Assembly (NCBI GenBank): GCA_964034945.1
Contig: OZ035962.1
Location: forward strand, 94,000,784-94,064,783
Length of the DNA: 64,000 nucleotides
Source of the DNA: Chrysopilus asiliformis
Taxonomy: Eukaryota > Arthropoda > Insecta > Diptera > Rhagionidae
Reading direction: 5' to 3'
In this document: positions 45,622-57,000 of the stretch, one piece after another
Layout of the letters: each line of letters starts with the position of its first letter
Numbering within the stretch: position 1 is the stretch's first letter
Position numbers and translations under genes: made by a program
Notes under the pieces: generated by a model
The model's input: only the letters and a program-made list of their open reading frames with translations
The model's database searches: none
What the model was told of the DNA's origin: nothing

Positions 45622-45876
45622 TATATTGTCGGCTTAAAGTGAAATTGTGCTAAGTCCAAAATACCAAATTTTCCAGAAGAGCAATAAAAACCTTCTTAAA
45701 TCATTTTAATTCTCTTTTAATAACACTGAGTTTTCTTTAAATGAGCATTAAATTGGGCTCAGTTTTCTTTAAATGAGACTCTGTTTTCCCTAAATGAAAA
45801 TTAAAATGATTAAACAAGGTTTTTATTGCTGTTATTGAAAATTTGGTATTTTGAACTTCACTTTAAGCCGACGATA
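45622..45876. mobile_element. 255-bp palindromic MITE
   Basis: The ends ATATTGTCGGCTTAAAGTGA and (reversed) ATATCGTCGGCTTAAAGTGA begin arms that also share CAAAATACCAAATTTT and AGCAATAAAAACCTT. The loop repeats AGTTTTCTTTAAATGAG. Confidence 0.7.
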
Positions 45877-46843
45877 TCTGAAATCTTCATATTGCGTGGA
45901 GTGAAATATGTGTACCGCGGGTTTGTGTATTTTTTGTGTGAACTTTTCAACAAATAGACAAATTAAATTGACTGTCGGCGATTTTTTTTTAAATTTCAAA
46001 CTTTTCCTGCAATTGTACGGGGAAATATTGAGATTTATGCTACATCCAGGACCGTAAGCCAGCAGGGGAAAGAAGACAGAATTTGGAAGCCCAAAGATCT
46101 TTTGGGAGCCCCGAATGTAAAGTTACGCTACTGGCTTAACCGGATGAAAATCAAAAACATAGCTTAATCCAACTATTGGCAAGATGATACCATCCTTACA
46201 TAATTAAACTTCATATGATAAAATATTGGATATAATATTGAAATTTATTAAACAAAATCATTCAAAAATTCAACAGTTTTCGCCGAAAACTCGACAAAAT
46301 TGATGTTGAAAGCACAGAACATGCTTTTTTCAAAAGTTAAACCACACTAGAGAATGGGAAAAATTGAACTATTTCCAAAGGGATTTTTTTTTGGGTTTTT
46401 TCGAAAATGGTACATTTGTTTTTAACAAAAATGGAATGTTACTCGCCCTTCGGCCTCGGGTTTGACTTTTCAAAGGTACACAACTTACATGGGTGAGATC
46501 CGAATCCCTTCATTGGTTCAAGACATATTCGGAGAGGGGATAAGAAGAAAGAAAACCATCAAAGCCTATAAACATTTCAATGATTTTGTGAATCGAACTG
46601 TGATACTCTGATTCCGACTGTAAAATCCTTTATAATAGTAAAGGGATAAAAATTGTTTTGTTATTTCTTGCTGAATTTCAGTATAAATTATGTAATTTCT
46701 GGTTTTTTAGCTGCTTTGAAAATCAAACCACTAGATTTTCAGTTTTTAACGTTTATTCATATTTTTTTTTGTTAATAAATAAAAACAATAGAATAAAGTT
46801 ACATTGAACCCTCAATAGTGTACACCGTCAGTACTATATACTG

Positions 46844-46972
46844 AGGCCTTATTACCGAACACGATACGATTGGATCGAGTCGTAAACTCCATGTTGTTGT
46901 TAGTGTAAAACACTAACAACAACATTGAATTTACGATACGAACTAATCGTATCGTGTTCGGTAATAAGGCCT
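46844..46972. mobile_element. 129-bp hairpin MITE
   Basis: Arms beginning AGGCCTTATTACCGAACACG are nearly exact reverse complements up to a GTTGTTGTTAGTGT/ACACTAACAACAAC centre. CTG occurs at both flanks (46841-46843, 46973-46975). Confidence 0.75.
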
Positions 46973-47097
46973 CTGCTCAATATTTTAAATTTTGTTTAAC
47001 GTCACACTCACAAGAAAATCTACAGAAGTGTCACTCTCCGACTTTAATGAAACTTTGTACATTTTTAGAACTATGAGAAATATTCGACACATATTTT

Positions 47098-47692
47098 TAT
47101 ACCCGTATGGTGAAACCAAAGGGTATATTAACTTTGCCTTACCGTTTGTAACGCCAAGATCCCGTCATCACACACAAAAATGAATTACACCAGTGTGTTT
47201 AGAATGATAAAAATAATTAATTTCTGCATGTCCGTCCGTCTGTCTGTCCGTCTGTCCGTCTGTCTGTCCGTCTGTTCGTCTGTCTGTCCGTCTGTCTGTC
47301 TGTGGCGCGGATTGCGGGCGCACGGATTGAGCTAGACACTTGAAATTTTGCGCAGATACGTTTTTCGTAAAATGCGAGGCTAAGTTCGTTAATGGGCAAA
47401 AATGGACCATTAGGGGGGGTACCCCCCATACGAATGAAAATGGTTTTTGTGAATATCTCAAAAACGGTGCATCTTATCAAAAAAGTGCAAGAACAAAAGT
47501 TATTTAGTATATGATTCTACATAAAACTCCCATACATCAAAATCCGATTGGAATAAATTTTAAAAATTCTTATTGGAAAGTTTGACTTCAAAGTGGAATT
47601 TTGGTACAACTGTTCGAATTTTGATACGAATATCACCATACGGTCTTCAATGATTGCCAGATTGGCAATTATAGCTTTTGTTATGTTTTTTA
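47098..47692 (+). repeat. TATACCC-type dispersed repeat, copy 1 (about 595 bp)
   Basis: It begins TATACCCGTATGGTGAAACC, followed by a complementary GGGTATA, then TTACCGTTTGTAACGCCAAG, a GTCC/GTCT tetranucleotide tract (47227-47300), a conserved middle block, and an end with the palindrome ATTGCCAGATTGGCAAT. The minus-strand Thr-Asp-Arg-Gln frames are only the tetranucleotide tract. The architecture recalls a common Drosophila repeat from memory. Confidence 0.8.
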
Positions 47693-47859
47693 TTTGGGCA
47701 GCATTTTAGTTTTAAAGGGTTTCTAGGTCAGTGCAATTTGTGCCGTATTTGGGCATTAATTCGGGTTTAACACCCTAAAAGGGGCGATGTGTCCCGGTGA
47801 CAGGCGGGTCTACGTTATGATTTTGATTTTTTCAGTGAAGTTAACTCTACAATGATTTT

Positions 47860-48010
47860 TATACCCGTATGGTGAAACCAAAGGGTATATTAACTTTGCC
47901 TTACCGTTTGTAACGCCAAGATCCCGTCATCACACATAAAAATGAATTACACCAGTGTGTTTAGAATGATAAAAATAATTAATTTCTGCATGTCCGTCCG
48001 TCTGTCTGTC

Positions 48011-48041
<31 letters not shown>

Positions 48042-48436
48042 CTGTGGCGCGGCTTGCGGGCGCACGGATTGAGCTAGAGACTTGAAATTTTGCGCAGATT
48101 CGTTTTTCGTAAAATGTGAGGCTAAGTTTGTTAATGGGCAAAAATGGACCATTAGGGGGGGTACCCCCCATACGAACGAAAACGTTTTTTGCAAATATCT
48201 CAAAAACGGTGCATCTTATCAAAAAAGTCCAAGAACAAAAGTTATTTAGGATATGATTCTACATAAAACTCCCATACATCAAAATCCGATTGGAATAAAT
48301 TTTAAAAAATCTTATTGGAAAGTTTGACTTCAAAGTGGAATTTTGGTACAACTGTTCGAATTTTGATACGAATATCACCATATGGGTCTCCAATGATTGC
48401 CAGATTGGCAATTATAGCTTTTGTTATGTTTTTTAT
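47860..48436 (+). repeat. TATACCC-type dispersed repeat, copy 2
   Basis: Nearly identical to copy 1 over its whole length, in the same orientation, about 165 bp downstream. Differences are mainly a shorter GTCC/GTCT tract and scattered substitutions. Confidence 0.85.
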
Positions 48437-48839
48437 TCAAAATGAAAAAAATGTGTGAAAACACATATACTCGGACATGTAAAAAATAATTAAAACTTAA
48501 GAAAAGCTACAGTTGCCAGGAGCCAATCGTCAAATACTGTATATGATGACAGACATATGTATATGATGGCTAAAGACCAATTGTTTATTTTAAAAAATCT
48601 ATTTGTATAGGAAAGAGGCAAAGGAGTGGTCTGATCGCATTTTGATGTATGGAACTGTTATGTAAAATCAAATTCCAAACACATTTTACGACTTACCGTT
48701 TTCGAGAAAATTACAAAAAACTGTTTCGTTTGTATGGGAGAGGAGGGAAGGAATAGTCCAATTTTGCTGGTTCAAGAACTTAGCCTAGCCATTTACCAGA
48801 AATTTTCAAGTTTCTACCTCAATCCTTTCGAAAATTATG

Positions 48840-49045
48840 GTGTTCATGGACGGACAGGCGGACGGATGAACGAACGGACGGACGGACGGACGGACTGACA
48901 TCTGGAAATCAAAATCTTTTGTCACCCCTAACACCCTGGTGTAGTTCATTTTTGTCTCTGATGACTGGGTTCGATGCGTTACAAACGGTATACTAAATCT
49001 AATATACTTTTATATGATATATCATATAGAGTATAAAAATTATAT
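48840..49045 (-). repeat. diverged inverted fragment of the TATACCC-type repeat
   Basis: A GGAC tract is followed by CACCCTGGTGTAGTTCATTT, GATGCGTTACAAACGGTATA and a terminal TATGATATATCATATA palindrome, the reversed 5' part of a related subfamily. A shorter piece of the same subfamily lies at 43170-43255. Confidence 0.65.
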
Positions 49046-50394
49046 TTATGTGTGGATCATTACGCACTGCAGGGTTAATACTTTTCTTATATGTAAGACA
49101 GGTAAATACGATACACGTTTTACAAGTTACAATCAAATATTTTGATGTTAAACAAATTTGAGAAATTTGTTGGTTTTATTAGTTAAGTTTTTATCACGTG
49201 GCTTCTTGGGAGATTTTTTTTTCGTTTTGGAAAAACAAAAACATATTTTTATTTAATCACCTGCGTATGAAAAACTTTTCGATGAAAATTACATTTATTC
49301 AAACAATAAATTGGGACATTGTCTTTAAACCTTGGTCTATTATTTTTGCCTACACGCGCTGACAAAAATTTTCAACAAAAGATTTTGAATTGAAATAAAA
49401 TTCGTTTTTACAAATTTTTATCAAGTCAATGATCCAGAACTCAAAATATTTACAAACAATATCAAATTCACATGGAATATTTAAACATATTATTCTTTCA
49501 TTTTTATATTTCTGTACTTATTAGATGGCATAGATATTAATTTACGCGATTTTCACCACAACTCTAATTGCAATCAATTAGAGCGTCGTTTTGTCAATTA
49601 GAGCGCCGTTTTTTTCTGTAACATTGAGTTACAGTTTGGAATTCGATCAGAATATCTGCGATCGTAAGGTTTATTCTTGTCCAGTTCGGTTTTAATTCTA
49701 GATATTTTTCTGTTAGTGAACGGAAAAATTTCAGGAAGTAAACACGTGAGTGGCTTTATCTAATTTTTTATTATCAACTCTTGAGGAGATAAAATTTTCA
49801 AGAGAATGGGAACAACCTAAAAATAGAAATTGTTGCTTCCTCTTCTGTTTACGTGCTATCAATTTTTTGTTGACTTCTCTGATATTATGAAGGTATAAAA
49901 TAAACTTTATTATCTGCGTACATAGAACTCACTGTTATGATGTTGATAACACAGGTCGACAATAATAGACTTTTTCTTCGGAACCATCGATATTTACGCT
50001 ATTTTTGGGTAATTTTATATTAAATCTGGCGGAAACCCCAAAATTACCATGACGTATTTAATGGACAGGCCCTTTTTAAAAATGCTGTGAGAAAAATTAA
50101 AACAGCTTAAGTCGAATTTTAATGAAAAGTCAAATTATCTTTTTTGTCCCCTGCAGATAATGTTCAATTTGACTCATCACGAAAAACTTAACCCTTTCAA
50201 CTGAGATTTCGAATAGTATTATGTATCGGTAAGACATTAACCTGTACTTAGGGTGACTTTGAAAGCGAAATAGTATTACGTGTCGGTAAGAGATTCACCT
50301 GTACCTAGGGTGGCCAGACTTTGAAAGTGAAATAGTGGGTTTTGAAGTAAAAAAAGTGACTTATGGACATAAAAACGGGTACTATTGATATAAT
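49046..50394. other. AT-rich spacer with a short tandem duplication
   Basis: At 50210-50330 a roughly 56-bp block containing ATAGTATTA(C/T)GT(G/A)TCGGTAAGA and CCTGTAC(T/C)TAGGGTG occurs twice in tandem. No gene is seen. Confidence 0.45.
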
Positions 50395-50458
50395 AATTTA
50401 AAAAAATTGTAAAAACAGACATATTGTGTTTTCCCATGACCCATGAAAAAAACACAAT

Positions 50459-51594
50459 CATGCTTATTCACAAAAGCTATTATTGCTTGTTAATACCCAT
50501 AACAATTGTTTAAATAGAAATCGGTATTCACATTTCACTTTGCTTGCTATGAACTTTCGATAATATTCTTAAGCTAAAAATTGTCAAATAAAACCGTATT
50601 CAGAGTGCACTATTGCTTGTTAGAAATGGTTAAAAGTGTTGTTACGATAACAAAAATAAATTTTAGTTGTTTGGGAAGAAATATTTTTTTTTCAATCAAA
50701 AAAATTGATTTTATAATTCCAATTATGGACATTGTGGCGGAAGAAGAACGGTAAGATAAAAGGATGTGATTTAAAGCCATGAATTATCCATTGATACAGT
50801 AAAACACACTTAAATGCAACACGCTTAAATGCAAAGCTCGTGTAATTGCACGCAAAATTTGTGCCTGGAGGATTTTAAAGCATTTTTCATATGAATATAT
50901 ACACACGCTAAATTGCAATACTTGCTTAAATGCAACCATTTTCATACCGCAAAAGTATAAATTACATGAAATTTTACACGCTTAAATGCACATGTGCAAA
51001 AATAAAATGTAATCGCACCAAAAAAAATGTGATTTTTGTTATTTTTATGTGATAAAATGAATTCTTAATTAGGTTCTTTGTTTTTGTGTAGCCTAGTGTA
51101 GCCTAATTGAATTTAAATGTTTATTACAGGAATATTAAAGTTTCATGTTTATCTTTGACTCGCATAATTGCACATTAATGTGTATTACTCCGTGCTTCCG
51201 TGGTACGGATAAATGCAAAACACGGATAAATGCACATAAAATTCTGCGAAGTTCGATGGGCATTTAAGCGTGTTCTACTGTATTGCTTTTTTTAAAGACA
51301 TATGTTGGATTACCAAGTCAACTTCTTCGCGATACCAGCGATCCGTTTTCCATAGAAGAAAACAGTTTTAAAAAATATTTATCGTCTCCCCGCAATGCAA
51401 TACAACAATCCCCGAATGCAATACAACTGCAACTATTAAAATAATTCACAAAACTGTTGCCATAACAACACAACGAACATTTTTAACGAAACTTTTTAAC
51501 AAGCAAAATTGTGATTACCATTTTCTTTATGGATTGCTATGAAATTTATTGTTACTTAACAATTTTTGTTACTTAAATTTGTGAATAAGCATGA
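50459..51594. mobile_element. TIR element (about 1.1 kb) interrupted by a pogo-like MITE
   Basis: CATGCTTATTCACAAA at the left and its reverse complement at the right bracket the region, and AAAAAATTGTAA-A-AGACATA lies outside both, so the true ends may be slightly further out. GCTTGTTA and AACAAGC motifs recur inside. A second element is nested at 50797-51280. Confidence 0.55.
50797..51280. mobile_element. nested pogo/Tigger-like MITE (484 bp)
   Basis: The ends CAGTAAAACACACTTAAATG and (reversed) CAGTAGAACACGCTTAAATG are flanked by TA (50795-50796, 51281-51282). The sequence is full of repeated TTAAATGCA motifs. No transposase is present. Confidence 0.75.
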
Positions 51595-51826
51595 GTATGT
51601 CTATTCTTACAATTTTTTTATTCCATGACCGAGTGTTACTGAAAGTTTGATCAAACGAAACAGTTTGTTTTCGCCATTTTCTCGGCAACGGCAAAGTGTG
51701 TTTAGAATATGCTTTCACATAACTCTTTCACAAACCGAAAACCCCCGAACCACTTCCCCTCCCCTCCGCTTGATAAATGGATTTTTAAAATTAAAATTTT
51801 GTCTGTTCTTATATAGAATACTAGCT

Positions 51827-52310
51827 TGAATATCCGTCGTTGCCGGGTTAAGTTTTTTCAAATTTTTATTTTTTTTATGGTCTATGTTGGACCTAACCTT
51901 CAGGCCAATCGGCTCGGTAGTTTCCCCGCGAAAGAGTAACATAGAGGGAAAACTAAGTTTCGAGATTAATTTACTCCCTCCCCTTACTGCCCCCACCTCT
52001 CGGGCTACTTTTTAACGGGTCTATGTTGGGGCTGGACCTCCGAAGAACATCTATGCCAAATTTCAGGCCCATCGGTTCAGTAGTTTCCCCGCGAAAGAGT
52101 AACATAGCGCAAAAATTAAGTTTCGAAATCACTCTACCCCCTGCCCTTACTCGCCCCACCCCGCGTGCTACTTTTCCGTATGCCTTTGTTGGAACCAGAA
52201 TTACCACAGACACTCAAATTTCAAGTCAATCGGTTCAGCCGTTTTTGCGTTAAAGAGGAATAGACAGACAGACAGACAGACACCAACTCATTTTTATATA
52301 TTAGTATGAT
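51827..52310. repeat. dispersed repeat with about 165-bp internal units and (CAGA)n tail
   Basis: GTAGTTTCCCCGCGAAAGAG occurs twice about 165 bp apart, each with GG(C)CAATCGG or CCCATCGG before it. A third degenerate unit ends in CAGACAGACAGACAGACA and TTTTTATATATTAGTATG. This design is common for truncated insect retroposon or Helitron-type repeats; the class is not settled. Confidence 0.55.
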
Positions 52311-53474
52311 TTGATGGTTGGACCCTCGGAATTGTAGTTTTTCTACACTTAAAAAATAGATTCGATTAAGAGTAAAAGTCAATTAAATCAAGGCGTAATG
52401 TTCAAAAAAGAAATAACTTTATATGGAGACGATTTTGTTTATGTTTTTCTTCGTAAGTCAAAGTTCCGGGAAAAATTATAGAGAATTTTCTTATATGAAG
52501 GTTCCTCTTTAGTTCAAAGTCTATGTTCCGAGAATTATAAAAAAAACTCGTGAAATATTTCATGAGGCTCAGATAAGACAGATATATTTCCCAAATTATG
52601 CCATAATGTGGGAAATCTTATGCCAAATGAAGGCCATGAACTTTTTGGCTTTTGATTTCTTAGACATACGACAACATTTTTAGATTCGCAATCTTTAGAC
52701 GAGTTTTTTACTAATCGATTGTATATTCTGCACACAGTAATCTCTTTAGCAGTAATTTTCTTCCATTAATTCTTCGAATGCTTGCTTTTTGAGTAATTCG
52801 TAAAAGCAATCACATTCAATTTTAATTAAATTACTATAATATCGCTATATGCTTTAATCAATTTTTTTTACATTACACGTGGATTAAACTAAAATGTCGT
52901 AATATGTAAAAAGACGGCTCGAATAGATGATTTCGACGTTTTTACATCACCAGCTTTTTCATTATTATTTTTTATCATAAGCAAGAGAATAGTGCGGATG
53001 CCTTTTATAAATTATATTCCCAATAGGGTCGTAAAGGGTATAGCGCATAACTTTGGTTTCTATTAATTTCATTGCATTAAATGACAAAAAAAAATCCATT
53101 GCGACCTTTAAAAATCTAAATATCAAGGTAACATCTAGAAGGGACTCATTTATTCCCTTTATGAATTCTCTGATTGCACTTAACTTTTATTTTCTGTTGT
53201 CTATTGCAAGTTTGTTGACATTTTGGTTATTTATTCATGTACTGAATTAAAATTTAAACCTATAAGACAAAACTCTATACCACCCAGATTTGAATCCTGA
53301 ATATTCGGTAGGCGAGACAAATTTCTTGCCAGTTGAGATACTGGAACAGTCGGTAGCACCCTTTTTATAGTGACGATCTACTGAATGCTTGTAAATAACG
53401 AAAACATATTCTGTAGGATTTTTTTTTTTAGAAAAAGTTCAAGACATTTATGTGAAATTATTTTTTTTTTCAGA
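52311..53474. other. sequence immediately upstream of RhoBTB coding exons
   Basis: AT-rich with a polypyrimidine tract and CAG acceptor at 53471-53473. No other exon is seen. Confidence 0.4.
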
Positions 53475-53482
53475 ATGGGACA

Positions 53483-54024
53483 ATGGACAACGAACAGCCA
53501 CACCAAGAGTTGGTGAAGTGTGTTTTAGTTGGCGATACAGCAGTTGGCAAAACCAGATTAATTTGTGCAAGAGCCTGCAATAAACATGTGTCCCTATCGC
53601 AATTGTTATCAACACATGTGCCCACCGTGTGGGCAATCGATCAGTACCGAATATATAAAGATGTAATTTGAGAATCTATCATTGTGGCGATTTATATATC
53701 AATGTTTTTAATGTGCGTCTTTTAATTGTAGGTACTTGAAAGATCCTGGGAAGTTGTCGATGGCGTTAACGTATCTTTAAGGCTCTGGGATACTTTCGGT
53801 GATCATGATAAGGATAGACGATTTGCATATGGTCGGTGAGTGGATTTTAAATAGTTTTAGTACGTTAAAAGCTGTTTATACCCGTATGGTGAAACCAAAG
53901 GGTATATTAACTTTGCCTTACCGTTTGTAACGCCAAGATCCCGTCATCGCACAAAAAAATGAATTACACCAGTGTGTTTAGAATGATGAAAAAAGTTGAA
54001 TTTAGCATGTCCGTCCGTCCGTCC

Positions 54025-54055
<31 letters not shown>

Positions 54056-57000
54056 GCGCGGATTGCGGGCGCACGGATTGAGCTAGAGACTTGAAATTTT
54101 GCGCAGATTCGTTTTTCGTAAAATGCGAGGCTAAGTTCGTTAATGGGTAAAAATGGACCATTAGGGGGGGTACCCCCCATACGAACGAAATCGTTTTTTG
54201 TGAATATCTCAAAAATGGTGCATCTTATCAAAAAAGTCCAAGAACAAAAGTTATTTAGGATATGATTCTACATAAAACTCCCATACATCAAAATCCGATT
54301 GGAATAAATTTTAAAAAATCTTATTGGAAAGTTTGACTTCAAAGTGGAGTTTTGGTACAACTGTTCGAATTTTGATACGAATATCACCATACGGGTCTCC
54401 AATGATTGCCAGATTGGCAATTATAGCTTTTGTTATGTTTTAATGATCTATTTGTTGGATTTTGTGTATGTTTGCTTTTAATTCGAGAATCAATAAACCG
54501 ATTTGGAGGCAATTTTTGGGGAAAGCTTCTTAAGATCAAGGAGCGGGTTTTAGGCCATGGACTAAAGTTTAATTCATTTTTCCTCCCTCGCTTATTATAT
54601 GCTGTATTTTATTCACAAAAAACACGAAATTTTTCATTTTAAGTTCGTCTAAAAAAAATCGCGTCCTTAATAAACGAAAAGATATGGGCACTGCAACTAA
54701 TTTTTAAATAAATCTATTTTGTCTGTTTTTGTTTATAAAATCTCAATTTAAATTGACTATTCTTTTAGATCTGATGTGGTGCTGTTATGTTTCTCAATAG
54801 CAAGTCCAATTTCACTGCGAAACTGCAAAGCCATGTGGTATCCGGAGATCCGGCGCTTTTGTCCGGATACGCCGGTTATTCTTGTTGGTTGTAAGAATGA
54901 CTTGCGGTACATGTACCGAGATGAAACTTATCTTTCATATTTTGGTGATAGAAGTCCATTTGTTAGGTAAGACTTTCAAACAAAGGATCAATAAAAGCGT
55001 CTTAATTTTTTTCATTATTTTAGGGCTGCAATAAAAAGTGATTTAGTCATGCCAGATGAAGCCAGGGCTGTTGCAAAAGAATTAGGCGTAGCTTACTATG
55101 AAACAAGTGTTTTCACGTATTTCGGTGTGAATGAAGTGTTTGAGAATGCAATACGAGCGGCTTTGATTGCGAGGCGGCAGCAGAGATTTTGGATGACGAA
55201 TCTGAAAAAGGTGCAACGGCCACTTTTGCAGGTATACTAAACCAGTTTGATATTTCAATACAACTATGGTTTATGAACAATTCTTAGGAGTGTAATAAAA
55301 CCTTGTTTCTAGAGAAGAAATAAATTTTACTCACAAGTAGAAACAATGTTTATAATTTGTAAAACGGATGGTTTTCCCGTAAAGAACTTGCGCCAGGTGA
55401 ATTTTTGAACATACATATCCTCATGGTACCCTAAAAGTGCAATTGTGTATTTCTCTTGTGAATTTTAATTCCAATTGTCGGTTAACAAACATTAACATTT
55501 GAGATGTCCAACTGTAATACCGCACATACAGGGTGGTCCGGATTAGGATGTCAATCCATTAACCCTTCATTCTTTGCACAATTTCATGAAAAAAAGTCCA
55601 CTATACATGTGTTCGGAAATGTACCGTTATCGAACGGCAGCCATTTTAAATTTTCCCGTCGGAATTTTTCCGCACATCACTAACGAGGCTCTCACTGCCA
55701 CAAATATTAACGGATTTCTATGATTTCTATGTCGTTAGATAGATAATAAAATACTGTTTTTGGATCAATTAAAAGTTTTGTGAAATACTGCAGATTTTCC
55801 TAAATAAATGGCTTTAAACAAGATTTTTTTTTGTTTTCAATCCAAAAAATTTGAGAAAGTTGCGTTTTTCTCAAATACTTGCCCTATACTTTTTTTTATT
55901 TTTTATTTTTGTATTATTCCTCTGTCAATTCCCCACAAAACGCATATTTAATTTTCATTATACGATTTCTAGTTCCATAGATATAACCAAAACACTACTC
56001 CATGTTTCCACTGAAATCAAAATCAGATATTTTTCTTAATGGAATAGGCACTTCCCCGCACTTTTGGACATCGTTTGAAAAAAATACATAAAACAAAACA
56101 ACACGTTTTTATTTAACAATTACTACAAAAGATTTTCGAAGTGACCTCCATTTGATTGGAAATAGTTTGTTTTTCCAAAACAGTACAAGAATACAACCGT
56201 TACTACATTCGATAGTGCATGGAACTTGAAATTTTATGTATTTTTATGTATTTTTTTGTTTTATGTTTATGTTTTTTTGTTTTATGTTTTTTGTTTTGTT
56301 TTATGTATTTTTTTCAAACGATGTCCAAAAGTGCGGGGAAGTGCCTATTCCATTAAGAAAAATATCTGATTTTGATTTCAGTGGAAACATGGAGTAGTGT
56401 TTTGGTTATATCTATGGAACTAGAAATCGTATAATGAAAATTAAATATGCGTTTTGTGGGGAATTGACAGAGGAATAATACAAAAATAAAAAATAAAAAA
56501 AAGTATAGGGCAAGTATTTGAGAAAAACGCAACTTTCTCAAATTTTTTGGATTGAAAACAAAAAAAAATCTTGTTTAAAGCCATTTATTTAGGAAAATCT
56601 GCAGTATTTCACAAAACTTTTAATTGATCCAAAAACAGTATTTTATTATCTATCTAACGACATAGAAATCATAGAAATCCGTTAATATTTGTGGCAGTGA
56701 GAGCCTCGTTAGTGATGTGCGGAAAAATTCCGACGGGAAAATTTAAAATGGCTGCCGTTCGATAACGGTACATTTCCGAACACATGTATAGTGGACTTTT
56801 TTTCATGAAATTGTGCAAAGAATGAAGGGTTAATGGATTGACATCCTAATCCGGACCACCCTGTATAAAGCCATGTTCATATAATCACGTGTCTACTATG
56901 TTGAAAAAAGAATTGCAATGCGAAAAATTACATAACGGGTCGTTTAGAGAAAATTTCGGAATAGAATTCGAACTACCTACTTCTGAGTTAAATAACTTAT

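Noticed and set aside
46046..46142. Weak inverted pair GTAAGCCAGCAG / CTACTGGCTTAAC
   Set aside because: Only about ten matching bases and no target duplication, so chance cannot be excluded.
47221..47302. CRISPR-like or satellite array
   Set aside because: The units are 4-bp simple repeats without spacers, in a eukaryotic genome.
47168..48222. Minus-strand frames with Thr-Asp-Arg-Gln-Thr repeats
   Set aside because: They are translations of a (GTCC/GTCT)n tract inside a dispersed repeat; the same frames recur at 53944-54231 and lack any domain.
55851..56541. Two identical 62-residue frames on opposite strands
   Set aside because: The identity is a consequence of the perfect inverted arms. 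The frame has no family resemblance and no sign of selection independent of the palindrome.
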